This document shows positions 45,006-53,775 of a stretch of DNA of 64,000 nucleotides, piece after piece. Made by a program: the position numbers and the translations under genes. The stretch comes from Rhizobium sp. L43 (lineage in GTDB: Bacteria > Pseudomonadota > Alphaproteobacteria > Rhizobiales > Rhizobiaceae): the NCBI RefSeq assembly GCF_002531725.1, contig NZ_NWSQ01000007.1, forward strand, positions 124,001 through 188,000. Reading direction: 5' to 3'. The notes below the pieces were generated by a model. The model was not told where the DNA came from, searched no databases, and saw only the letters and a program-made list of their open reading frames with translations. The stretch's first letter is position 1; every line of letters begins with the position of its first letter.

Positions 45006-48000
45006 ATGCAGACGATTGAGGATTGGCTAGGTCAACTCGGTCTCGGCAAGTACGCCGACGCTTTCGTCGAGAATGACGTCGATCTGAGAGCGCTCCCTCA
45101 CCTTGCTGAATCCGACCTCCATGAGCTCGGCGTCTCGCTTGGGCACCGGAAGATTATTCTGGCTGCTATAGACCGGCTTGCGCATCAAGGTCCCGACGAA
45201 CAGCCTCCTGCGTCGGCCCCTACCGAGGCCGTATCCGAAGCTGGGGCTGACCGGCGACTGCTTAGCGTGCTCTTCTGCGACCTGGTCGGATCGACAGCGC
45301 TATCAGCGCAGCTAGACCCGGAAGACATGCACGAGTTGACCCGCCGTTATCAGGATAGCGTCGCCGGCGCGGTTACGCGCTTCGGCGGCTACGTCGCCAA
45401 ATATCTCGGAGATGGCGTGCTTGCCTATTTCGGATGGCCGATGGCCTACGAGGATCATGCAGAGCGTTCAATCCGGGCCGGCCTCCAGGCGATGGCCGCC
45501 GTTGACGCCCTGCAGTCGCCCAACGCGCAGCAATTGAAGGCTCGCATCGGCATCGCATCCGGGCGCGTGGTCGTTGGCGACACCGACGGCAGCGCGAAGG
45601 AACGCGCATCGATCGCGGGAGACACTCCCAACCTCGCCGCACGCCTGCAGGCTGCGGCCGCTCCAGGCCAGATCGTGGTCTCCGACAGCACCCGCCGCCT
45701 CGCCGGGCAGTCGTTCGAAATCGAGAGCCTCGGCACGCGGGAGCTCAAAGGCTTCACTTCGCCCATTGCGCTGTTCGAAGTCCAAGGTCAGCGAGATGTG
45801 GATAGCCGTTTCGAAGCCGCGCATGCCAGCGGACTTTCGAAATTTGTCGGCCGCGTCAGTGAGATCGGCCTGCTGCTCGAACGGTGGGAGTTGGCAAAGG
45901 CCGGGCAAGGCCAGGCGGTCTTCCTGTCGGGGGAGGCCGGTATTGGGAAATCGCGCCTTATCGATGCTTTCGAAGAGCGTCTGCAAGGGTCACAGCATGA
46001 ACTCATTCGATTGCAATGTTCACCCTATCACGTTACCTCGGCCTTTTACCCGATCGTCGAGCGGCTGAGCCGGGTCGCGTCGTTTTCGCCGGCAGATGCC
46101 CGCAACACGCGCGTCGAAAAGTTTCTAACCCTTGTTCGCCGCTACGGCGAAAATCCTTCCGAAGTTGGCGCGATCTATGCCGAGCTGCTTTCGCTCGACG
46201 TCGGCGACGAGTTCAGGCCGCCGGATCTTTCCGCCCACCAGCGCAAGGAACTGCTCGTTCGCACATTGGCGAACCGTTTGCTGCTTGCCGCCAGGATCGC
46301 ACCGGTGCTCATGGTTTTCGAGGATGCACACTGGATGGACCCGTCCACCAGCGAGGTGCTGAGAGAACTCGTCAGCCGGCTTCACGGCGCCGCCGCCCTT
46401 GTCGTTGTGACCCACCGACCGGAATGGAGCGCGGCCTGGGCAAGCGGACTGGCACAGGCGACGACGCTCTCCGTTGGGCGCCTGACCAAGCAGCAGATGC
46501 GCGAGCTGATCGAATCCATGGCTTCCGGCATTCCCGAACAGCTCGCCGAAAGGATTGCAGAGCGAACGGACGGAGTGCCGCTGTTCGTCGAGGAGTTGAC
46601 CCGCTCGGTCGTGGAGAACGGAAAACCGTCGTTGCTCAACGCAGAGATCCCGGATAGCCTGCAAGGCTCGCTGATGACACGTCTCGATCATTTGGCGACG
46701 ACCGCCAAGGAAATCGCGCAAATTGCCGCCGTCATAGGCAGGGAATTCGATCGCGGCCTTCTTTCGAAGATCGCAGGCGTCGACGACCGGGCGCTCGAGA
46801 AGGCGCTGAACCAGCTCGAGTCCAGCCAAATCGTCGTCGAAGGCGGCGTCTTGCACGATGCTCTCGTTTTTCGACATGCGCTCATTCAGGATGCGGCCTA
46901 CCAATCGCTCCTCAACCGGCGCCGGCGGCATTTCCACGAGAAGATCGCCAAGGTACTCGTCGAACAGTATGACGGTGTCGCTGCCACGCAGCCCGAGCTC
47001 ATCGCCCAGCACTACGAGAAAGCGCAACGGATCGAGCTCGCGCTTCCCTACTGGATGAAGGCTGGAGAACGCGCCCTCGCACGATCAGCCAACTACGAAG
47101 CGGTCGACCATTTCCAGAACGCCTTGGCAATCGCAGAGCAGTTGCCTGAAGGAACGGAGCGGCAAAGGGACCTGCTCACCGCGATCCTGAAACTCGGCGA
47201 CGCTCTGTTCGCTGCGGGTCGCATGACGGATTCGCTGGCAAAATACCGGCTGGCCGCCCCACTGGCACGCAAAGCGGCCGACACCCAAGCCTTTGTTCGC
47301 GCGGTGATTGGTCTTGACGGCTCCAAATTCCTCTCCTCGAATTCGCTTGCCGAAACGGTGCCGCTTCTCGTGGAAGCCCTCGAGATGGTTGAACCAGCGG
47401 ATAAGAGTTCACGGTGCCAGCTTCTCAGTCGCCTTGCGCGGGCATACACCTACCTGAGCGACAGCAAGAACGCCGCAAAATGCCATGGCGAAGGGATCGA
47501 ACTGGCCCGACGGGTTGGCGACAAGACTGCGCTAGTGGAGCTCTCAGCATTGCCATTTCTGACGCCGGCACCGGTCAGGTCCGTTATGGAGAGAAACGAC
47601 CGGATCGCTCGCATAGATGAAATAAGACGCCTCGCGGGTGAGATCGACGACGACGATGTGCAAAGCCGAGCGCTTTCAGTCGACGCCTATGTCTCCACGG
47701 AGCTCGGCGATCGCGCACGCGCCGATCGGGCAGTTGACGCCCTGGACGAACTTGGTACCAAGCGGCAGCATCTCAACGTCCAGTTCTACGCTCGCATCGC
47801 TAGAGCGATGATGGCCATACTCGATGGAAGGTTCGCGGCTGCGGAGGAGCTCGCTGAAGAAGCACTGAAGCTCGGCATGCGAACCCTTGGCGCTGCGCCC
47901 GAAGGCGTTTACGGCATGCAGATGTTCGCGATCCGACGGGAGCAAAGCCGCCTCTCGGAGGTCGCACCGGTCATGAAACTGTTGATTGAGGAACACCCGG

Positions 48001-48533
48001 AGGAAACCACCTGGCTACCGGGTTTTGCGTTGGTTGCCTTTGACCTGGGCTATCGGGATGCGGCCCAACGGAGGTTGAGCGAGCTTGCCCGCACCCGCTT
48101 CGCCCTTCCGCTTGACGGAAAGCGGAGTGCGTCCCTCTCGTTCCTGACAGAAGTCGCCGCTGGTCTCGGCGACGCGGACGCTGCTCAAACTCTCTATAAG
48201 CTTATGCTCGACTACAAGGAGATGACCGTCACGATCGGTATGGCAACCGTTTGCTTTGGCGCGGCCAGCCGCTATCTGGGAGTGTTGGCAGCGGCTCTGG
48301 GTGAATTCAACAGAGCGTCGGAGCACTTTGAGCACGCGCTCGAGATGAACGCGGCGATCGGGTCGCGGCCGTGGCTCGCGCACACACAGGCAGATTATGC
48401 GGACTTGCTAATGAAAATAGGTAGCCGGGCCGCGATAAAGAGAGCAATGTTGCTATCCGAGAATGCCCGGTCAACCGCAGCCGAACTGGGAATGGTCCGT
48501 CTGCAACAGCGACTGAAGCCAACGATTCATTAG
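45006..48533 (+). CDS. SAM-domain adenylate/guanylate cyclase with AAA ATPase and TPR regions
   Basis: 1175-aa multidomain signalling protein with no membrane segment. Residues 3-60 form a SAM domain (IEDWLGQLGLGKYADAFVEN). A class III cyclase domain covers about 84-265, with both metal-binding Asp (D92 in FCDLVGST, D136 in YLGDGVLAYFG) and the transition-state Asn and Arg in TPNLAARLQ. An AAA/STAND-type ATPase follows from about 295, with Walker A SGEAGIGKS and Walker B VLMVFEDAHWMD. The C-terminal 500 residues are TPR-like helices. The metal ligands suggest an active cyclase making cAMP. Multiple such proteins occur in rhizobia; input signal and target are unknown. Confidence 0.9.
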   Translation: MQTIEDWLGQLGLGKYADAFVENDVDLRALPHLAESDLHELGVSLGHRKIILAAIDRLAHQGPDEQPPASAPTEAVSEAGADRRLLSVLFCDLVGSTALSAQLDPEDMHELTRRYQDSVAGAVTRFGGYVAKYLGDGVLAYFGWPMAYEDHAERSIRAGLQAMAAVDALQSPNAQQLKARIGIASGRVVVGDTDGSAKERASIAGDTPNLAARLQAAAAPGQIVVSDSTRRLAGQSFEIESLGTRELKGFTSPIALFEVQGQRDVDSRFEAAHASGLSKFVGRVSEIGLLLERWELAKAGQGQAVFLSGEAGIGKSRLIDAFEERLQGSQHELIRLQCSPYHVTSAFYPIVERLSRVASFSPADARNTRVEKFLTLVRRYGENPSEVGAIYAELLSLDVGDEFRPPDLSAHQRKELLVRTLANRLLLAARIAPVLMVFEDAHWMDPSTSEVLRELVSRLHGAAALVVVTHRPEWSAAWASGLAQATTLSVGRLTKQQMRELIESMASGIPEQLAERIAERTDGVPLFVEELTRSVVENGKPSLLNAEIPDSLQGSLMTRLDHLATTAKEIAQIAAVIGREFDRGLLSKIAGVDDRALEKALNQLESSQIVVEGGVLHDALVFRHALIQDAAYQSLLNRRRRHFHEKIAKVLVEQYDGVAATQPELIAQHYEKAQRIELALPYWMKAGERALARSANYEAVDHFQNALAIAEQLPEGTERQRDLLTAILKLGDALFAAGRMTDSLAKYRLAAPLARKAADTQAFVRAVIGLDGSKFLSSNSLAETVPLLVEALEMVEPADKSSRCQLLSRLARAYTYLSDSKNAAKCHGEGIELARRVGDKTALVELSALPFLTPAPVRSVMERNDRIARIDEIRRLAGEIDDDDVQSRALSVDAYVSTELGDRARADRAVDALDELGTKRQHLNVQFYARIARAMMAILDGRFAAAEELAEEALKLGMRTLGAAPEGVYGMQMFAIRREQSRLSEVAPVMKLLIEEHPEETTWLPGFALVAFDLGYRDAAQRRLSELARTRFALPLDGKRSASLSFLTEVAAGLGDADAAQTLYKLMLDYKEMTVTIGMATVCFGAASRYLGVLAAALGEFNRASEHFEHALEMNAAIGSRPWLAHTQADYADLLMKIGSRAAIKRAMLLSENARSTAAELGMVRLQQRLKPTIH

Positions 48534-48573
48534 GACCAACAGTTCGCTGCTTTGGTGGGAGGAAGGTCTCGTC

Positions 48574-48834
48574 ATGCCACGCTATATCATTGAAAGAAAC
48601 TTTGCAGAACAGCTCGATCTCTCGAAAGAGGGGGTCGAGCAAATCAACCTGATCAACGACCAGGAAGGAGTGAAGTGGATTTTTTCGTTCCTTAGCGCGG
48701 ACAGAAAAAAGACTTACTGCCTTTACGAGGCGCCCAGTACGCAAGCCATTCTCGCCGCGGCCCGGAGGAACAATGTCCCTGCGGATGTAATCATAGAAGT
48801 TAGCGAGGAGATCGGTCCCAATATGTTTGCGTAG
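48574..48834 (+). CDS. DUF4242 (SCO4226-like) small protein
   Basis: 86-aa protein with the typical start MPRYIIERNF and KKTYCLYEAPSTQAILAAAR, matching the DUF4242 family whose structural relative SCO4226 binds nickel. The fold is a small ferredoxin-like barrel. GGGAGGAAGG lies about 10 bases before the ATG. It begins 40 bases after the cyclase gene and may share its transcript, but the functional link is unclear. Confidence 0.82.
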   Translation: MPRYIIERNFAEQLDLSKEGVEQINLINDQEGVKWIFSFLSADRKKTYCLYEAPSTQAILAAARRNNVPADVIIEVSEEIGPNMFA

Positions 48835-49048
48835 CGCTCCTCGGCGAAGCACAGGCGCTGCCGCGGAAGGCTGCCAGAAGGAACTGGTTGCCGGTCGACA
48901 TCAGCCTTTGTGCCCTCTCACAGGCTGCGAGTCCAGAATTTCGGGTGGTCAGCCTAAAATCAAATGGAAGGCGAGATCAGGTAGCAGATAGGCATTGCGC
49001 AGGCGTTCGCTTTCTTTAAAACGAAAGCAGATCGAAAGGCGCACGCTC

Positions 49049-49822
49049 ATGTTCTTGACCGACCGGCAAACCGAAATCGTAGCGATTGCGAAATCGAGCG
49101 GCAGGGTTCTGGTCGAGGAGCTCGCCTCCCGCTTTTCGGTGACGCGGCAGACGATCCGCAAAGACCTGAACGATCTTTGCGATGCGCAGGTGCTGACGCG
49201 CATCCATGGCGGCGCGACATTCCCGAGCGGCACCGAGAACGTCAAATACGAGGCGCGCCGCCAGATCGCCGCCTCCGAGAAACAGGCGATCGGCATTGCC
49301 GCGGTCGAGCTGATCCCGAGCGGCGCCTCGCTCTTCATCAATATCGGAACGACGACCGAGGCGGTGGGCGAGGCGCTCGCCAATCACCACGAGCTGATGG
49401 TGATCACCAATAATATCAACGTCGCCAACAGGTTGCGCTCGTTCCCGGCGATCGAGGTGGTGATCGCCGGCGGGGTCGTGCGCGGTTCGGACGGCGGCAT
49501 CGTCGGTGAGGCGGCGGTCGATTTCATCCGGCAGTTTAAGGTCGACTACGCCGTGATTGGCGCGTCGGCGATCGACATGGACGGCGCGCTTCTCGACTAT
49601 GATTTTCGCGAGGTGAAGGTGGCTCAAGCGATCATCGCCAATGCAAGGCACGTCATTCTGGTTGCCGATTCGACGAAGTTCGAACGCACAGCACCGGTCA
49701 GGATCGGCCAGCTTTCCCAGGTCCATACCTTCATCACCGACCACTGTCCGGTGGCGTCGATCCGCAATCTCTGCCTCGAAAACAATGTGAAGCTGATCGA
49801 AACGAACGGCAGATCGCGCTAG
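49049..49822 (+). CDS. glpR: DeoR-family repressor of the glycerol operon
   Basis: 257-aa regulator. The DeoR helix-turn-helix is at about residues 3-58 (LTDRQTEIVAIAKSSGR, FSVTRQTIRKDLNDL), followed by the signature RIHGGATF and the sugar-phosphate sensor domain (INIGTTTEAVGEAL, NINVANRL). Its position just upstream of glpD, on the same strand, matches GlpR of other rhizobia, which is inactivated by glycerol-3-phosphate. The ATG at 49049 gives the family-typical start; the frame is open upstream to 48995. Confidence 0.9.
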   Translation: MFLTDRQTEIVAIAKSSGRVLVEELASRFSVTRQTIRKDLNDLCDAQVLTRIHGGATFPSGTENVKYEARRQIAASEKQAIGIAAVELIPSGASLFINIGTTTEAVGEALANHHELMVITNNINVANRLRSFPAIEVVIAGGVVRGSDGGIVGEAAVDFIRQFKVDYAVIGASAIDMDGALLDYDFREVKVAQAIIANARHVILVADSTKFERTAPVRIGQLSQVHTFITDHCPVASIRNLCLENNVKLIETNGRSR

Positions 49823-49855
49823 CGGATATTGTTGAAAAGCGTCTGCCCTTTTCGA

Positions 49856-49878
49856 AAAGGCATATGCTCTATGCCTTT
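49856..49878 (+). terminator. Hairpin after glpR
   Basis: AAAGGCATA / TATGCCTTT, 9 perfect pairs with a 5-base loop, 34 bases after the glpR stop. Its left arm overlaps a second palindrome, CCTTTTCGAAAAGG at 49847-49860, so the two cannot form together. Downstream bases (GATTC) give only a weak U-tract. Confidence 0.6.
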
Positions 49879-49907
49879 GATTCAGATAGATATTCCAGAT
49901 TTATCTC

Positions 49908-49933
49908 GATCTGGTCTCAAAATAGTCCAGATC
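49908..49933. promoter_or_regulatory. Inverted repeat in the glpD promoter region
   Basis: GATCTGG-N12-CCAGATC, perfect 7-bp arms, about 120 bases before the glpD start and upstream of the phased TTCGT repeats. It could be the site of an activator or of a second regulator. Confidence 0.5.
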
Positions 49934-49954
49934 CAGGCTGCGATCTCCGCAACA

Positions 49955-49982
49955 TTCGTTTGACATTCGTATTCCTTTCGTT
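49955..49982 (+). promoter_or_regulatory. Probable GlpR operator, three TTCGT repeats phased at 11 bp
   Basis: TTCGT occurs at 49955, 49966 and 49977, exactly 11 bases apart, as ATTCGTTTGAC, ATTCGTATTCC and TTTCGTTTTAA. DeoR-type GlpR proteins bind operators built from TTTCGTTT-like direct repeats. The spacing of one helical turn puts all sites on one DNA face. It lies 74 bases before the chosen glpD start. Confidence 0.75.
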
Positions 49983-50055
49983 TTAACTGATGTTACTTTC
50001 GCAATTGTGCAAGTTTTGTGCGATGCGAAATCCGCAGCAGGGCTCGGAGGGGATA

Positions 50056-51570
50056 TTGGGCCGGGAGATTCACGACATATTCGTCATCGGTGGCGGCATC
50101 AACGGCTGCGGCATTGCGCGCGATGCCGTTGGGCGCGGTTATTCCGTGGCGCTGGCGGAGATGAACGATTTCGCCTCGGGCACCTCGTCGGGCGCCACCA
50201 AGCTGATCCATGGCGGCCTGCGTTATCTCGAGCATTACGAGTTCCGCCTGGTGCGCGAATCGCTGATGGAACGCGAGATCCTCTGGGCGATGGCGCCGCA
50301 CATCATCTGGCCGTTGCGCTTCGTGCTGCCCTATCACAAGGGCGGCATCCGTCCGGCCTGGCTGATCCGGCTCGGCCTCTTCCTCTACGACCATCTCGGC
50401 GGCCGCAAGCTGCTGCCGGCGACATCGGTGCTCGACATGCGCCGCGATCCGGCCGGTAAGCCGCTGAAGGCGCTGTTTGCCAAGGCTTTCGAATATTCCG
50501 ACGGCTGGGTCGACGATGCCCGCATGGTGGTGCTGAACGCCCGCGACGCCGCCGACAAGGGGGCGACCATCCTGCCGCGCACCAAGGTGGTAGCGGCACG
50601 GCGCGAGAATGGTCTGTGGCATATCGAGACCACCGATACGGTCACCGGCCGCACCGACAGCCATCAGGCCCGCATGCTGGTCAATGCCGCCGGCCCCTGG
50701 GTCGACCACGTCATCCGCGCTGCCTTCGGCCAGAACGAGGCCCGCCATGTCCGTCTCGTCCAGGGCAGCCATATCGTCGTGAAGAAGAAGTTCGACGATC
50801 CCAGAGCCTATTTCTTCCAGAATCCCGACAATCGCATCATTTTCGCCATCCCCTATGAGGGCGACTTCACGCTGATCGGCACCACCGACCGCGACTACAC
50901 CGCCGATCCCAAGGATGTCCGGATCTCCGAGGAGGAGACCGTCTATCTCTGCAATGCGGCGTCGGAATATTTCAAGGAGCCGGTCAAACCGGAAGATATC
51001 GTCTGGACCTATTCGGCGGTCAGGCCGCTTTATGACGACGGCGCCTCGAAGGCCCAGGAAGCAACGCGCGATTACGTGCTGAAGCTGGAAGGCGAGGGTG
51101 AGGCGGCACCGCTGCTCAACGTCTTCGGCGGCAAGCTCACCACATATCGCCGGCTTTCCGAACATGCGCTGGAAAAGATCGGGGCTGCAATCGGCGTCAA
51201 GGGTGCGCCGTGGACGGCCAAGAGCCATCTGCCGGGCGGCGATTTTCCGGTCAAGGGTTATGAGGCCGAGGTCGTCAAGCTGAAACGGCGCTATCCGTTC
51301 CTGGCCGATCCGCATGCCCGCAGGTTGGTGCGCCGCTATGGCACGAAGGCCGAGGTGCTGCTTGGCGATGCCCGCGGGATCGACGATCTCGGACGGCTGT
51401 TCGGCGGCGATCTCTACGAAGCAGAAGTCAAATATCTCGCCGAACATGAATGGGCCCGGCACGGCGAAGACGTGCTGTGGAGGAGAACAAAGGATGGTCT
51501 GCGCCTTTCCAAGGAGCAGGCTCAGTCACTGGAGGAGTACATGGCTGCCATACCGGCAATGGCCGGATAA
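50056..51570 (+). CDS. glpD: Glycerol-3-phosphate dehydrogenase
   Basis: 504-aa FAD-dependent, quinone-linked enzyme of the inner membrane face that oxidises glycerol-3-phosphate to dihydroxyacetone phosphate. The FAD dinucleotide fold is IFVIGGGINGCGIARDA, followed by GTSSGATKLIHGGLRYLEHYE split into conserved blocks, and the C-terminal NVFGGKLTTYRRLSEHAL. A TTG at 50056 is chosen because GGAGGGG lies directly before it and rhizobial GlpD proteins start a few residues before HDIFVIGGG; an ATG at 49990 is in frame but has no ribosome-binding site. It is the first gene of the glp operon. Confidence 0.93.
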   Translation: MGREIHDIFVIGGGINGCGIARDAVGRGYSVALAEMNDFASGTSSGATKLIHGGLRYLEHYEFRLVRESLMEREILWAMAPHIIWPLRFVLPYHKGGIRPAWLIRLGLFLYDHLGGRKLLPATSVLDMRRDPAGKPLKALFAKAFEYSDGWVDDARMVVLNARDAADKGATILPRTKVVAARRENGLWHIETTDTVTGRTDSHQARMLVNAAGPWVDHVIRAAFGQNEARHVRLVQGSHIVVKKKFDDPRAYFFQNPDNRIIFAIPYEGDFTLIGTTDRDYTADPKDVRISEEETVYLCNAASEYFKEPVKPEDIVWTYSAVRPLYDDGASKAQEATRDYVLKLEGEGEAAPLLNVFGGKLTTYRRLSEHALEKIGAAIGVKGAPWTAKSHLPGGDFPVKGYEAEVVKLKRRYPFLADPHARRLVRRYGTKAEVLLGDARGIDDLGRLFGGDLYEAEVKYLAEHEWARHGEDVLWRRTKDGLRLSKEQAQSLEEYMAAIPAMAG

Positions 51571-51613
51571 AGGCGGCGTGTGGTCCCCGCTGCGTGGAGG
51601 CACGGGAACAGGA

Positions 51614-52693
51614 ATGCTGGAACTGCGAAACGCCGCCAAGATGGTGGGGGCGGACTATCACATCTATCCGACCGATCTGGTCCTCGAGCGGGGCACGCTG
51701 AACGTCCTGCTCGGGCCGACGCTGTCGGGCAAGACGTCGCTGATGCGACTGATGGCCGGGCTCGACAGGCCGACCGGCGGCTCTATCCATTTCCACGGCG
51801 CCGATGTCACCGGCATGCCGGTGCAGAAGCGCAACGTCGCCATGGTCTACCAGCAATTCATCAACTATCCGGCGCTGACCGTTTACGAGAACATCGCCTC
51901 GCCGATGCGCATATCGGGCAAGGATGCCGCGACGATCGACCGTGAGGTGCGCAAGGCAGCCGAGCTTCTGAAGCTCTCGCCCTATCTCGACCGCACGCCG
52001 CTCAATCTGTCCGGCGGCCAGCAGCAACGCACTGCGCTTGCGCGCGCGCTCGTCAAGAATGCCAGCCTCGTGCTGATGGACGAGCCGCTCGCCAATCTCG
52101 ATTACAAGCTGCGTGAAGAGCTGCGGCAGGAATTGCCGCGCATCTTCGCCCAGTCCGGCGCGATCTTCGTCTATGCCACGACGGAACCCTCCGAAGCCTT
52201 GTTGCTGGGTGGCAATACGGCAGCGCTCAACGAGGGCCGGATCACACAGTTCGGCCCGACGATCGAGGTCTATCGCAATCCGCTCGATCTGACGACGGCG
52301 AAAACCTTTGCCGATCCGCCGCTGAATTTTATTGATCTCATCAAATCGGCAGGCAATTTCCTGCGCGATGGCGCTGTGATTTTTGCCGTGCCGCCGCATC
52401 TTCAGAACGTGCCGGACGGGCCGGCAACGATCGCGTTTCACCCGCATCATCTTGCACCAACCGCCCAGACGGCTGATTCGGCGCGGCTGACAGCACGGAC
52501 ACAGATTTCGGAGATCACGGGGTCGGAAAGTTTCGTGCATCTGCAATTTGCCGACACCCGCTGGGTAATGCTTGCGCACGGCATCCACAATATCGACCCG
52601 GACACGGATCTCTCCGTTTTCATCGATACGCGCCACCTGATGGCGTTCGGCGCGGACGGCCGGGCGATCACCACCGCCGGGCAGAGGGGCTAG
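51614..52693 (+). CDS. glpS: Glycerol ABC transporter ATP-binding subunit GlpS
   Basis: 359-aa ATPase of the MalK-like class with a C-terminal regulatory domain. Walker A (GPTLSGKT, residues 34-41), the Q-loop MVYQQF, the signature LSGGQQQRTALAR and Walker B LVLMDEPLANLD are intact. The H-loop is not: where family members have VTHDQxEA, this protein has ATTEPSEA, so the catalytic switch His is a Thr. It is expected to form a heterodimer with GlpT, whose own H-loop is intact. It starts 43 bases after glpD. Confidence 0.92.
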   Translation: MLELRNAAKMVGADYHIYPTDLVLERGTLNVLLGPTLSGKTSLMRLMAGLDRPTGGSIHFHGADVTGMPVQKRNVAMVYQQFINYPALTVYENIASPMRISGKDAATIDREVRKAAELLKLSPYLDRTPLNLSGGQQQRTALARALVKNASLVLMDEPLANLDYKLREELRQELPRIFAQSGAIFVYATTEPSEALLLGGNTAALNEGRITQFGPTIEVYRNPLDLTTAKTFADPPLNFIDLIKSAGNFLRDGAVIFAVPPHLQNVPDGPATIAFHPHHLAPTAQTADSARLTARTQISEITGSESFVHLQFADTRWVMLAHGIHNIDPDTDLSVFIDTRHLMAFGADGRAITTAGQRG

Positions 52694-52702
52694 GAGAAGA
52701 TC

Positions 52703-53773
52703 ATGGCACGGATCACCCTCGATCATATCAGACATGCCTATGGGCCGAACCCTAAGAGCGAGAAGGACTACGCTCTCAAGGAAGTGCACCACGAGTGGAA
52801 CGATGGCGGCGCCTATGCGCTGCTCGGACCTTCAGGCTGCGGAAAGACCTCGCTGCTCAATATCATTTCCGGCCTTATTCAGCCGTCCGAAGGGCGAATT
52901 CTCTTCGACGGACAGGATGTTACGAACCTGCCGACGCAGCAGCGAAATATTGCGCAGGTATTCCAGTTTCCGGTCATCTACGACACGATGACCGTCTACG
53001 ACAATCTGGCTTTCCCCTTGCGCAACCGCGGAGTGGCGGAGCCTGATGTTGATCGTCGTGTCCGCGAAATCTTGGAGATGATCGATCTTGCAGACTGGGC
53101 CAAGCGGCGCGCGCGCGGTTTGACGGCGGACCAAAAGCAGAAGATTTCGCTCGGCCGCGGCCTCGTGCGCTCGGATGTGAACGCGATTCTCTTCGACGAG
53201 CCGCTCACTGTTATCGATCCGCATATGAAATGGGTGCTGCGATCGCAGCTGAAGCGGCTGCATAAGCAGTTCGGTTTTACGATGGTCTACGTCACGCATG
53301 ACCAGACGGAGGCGCTGACCTTCGCCGACAAAGTCGTGGTGATGTACGATGGCGAGATCGTGCAGATCGGCACGCCGGCCGAGCTCTTCGAGCGTCCGAG
53401 CCATACTTTCGTCGGCTACTTCATCGGTTCTCCGGGCATGAACTTCATGCCGGCCAAGGTGGAAGGCCGCACGGTTCGGGTCGGTGAGCACGCGCTGACG
53501 CTCGACTATGCGCCAAAGACTTCGGCAGCGGCCAGGGTAGAGCTTGGAATCCGGCCAGAGTTTATCCGGGTCGGCCGCGAGGGCATGCCTGTGACGGTCA
53601 GCAAGGTGGAGGATATCGGCCGGCAGAAGATCGTCCGCGCGCAGTTCGCCGGCCAGCCGATCGCGATCGTCGTCCCTGAAGACGGGGACATTCCGGCTGA
53701 TCCCCGGGTGACCTTCGAGCCATCGGGTATCAGTATCTATGCCGACTCTTGGCGCGCCGGACCGGAGGCTTGA
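52703..53773 (+). CDS. glpT: Glycerol ABC transporter ATP-binding subunit GlpT
   Basis: 356-aa MalK-like ATPase. Walker A (GPSGCGKT, residues 42-49), Walker B (ILFDEPLTVID) and the H-loop YVTHDQTEA are normal, but the signature is degenerate: LTADQKQKISLGR instead of LSGGQ. It complements GlpS, which has a good signature and no H-loop His. Despite the name it is unrelated to the E. coli GlpT antiporter. It starts 9 bases after glpS with AGGAGAAG before the ATG. The C-terminal domain has the TOBE-type fold. Confidence 0.92.
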   Translation: MARITLDHIRHAYGPNPKSEKDYALKEVHHEWNDGGAYALLGPSGCGKTSLLNIISGLIQPSEGRILFDGQDVTNLPTQQRNIAQVFQFPVIYDTMTVYDNLAFPLRNRGVAEPDVDRRVREILEMIDLADWAKRRARGLTADQKQKISLGRGLVRSDVNAILFDEPLTVIDPHMKWVLRSQLKRLHKQFGFTMVYVTHDQTEALTFADKVVVMYDGEIVQIGTPAELFERPSHTFVGYFIGSPGMNFMPAKVEGRTVRVGEHALTLDYAPKTSAAARVELGIRPEFIRVGREGMPVTVSKVEDIGRQKIVRAQFAGQPIAIVVPEDGDIPADPRVTFEPSGISIYADSWRAGPEA

Positions 53774-53775
53774 TC

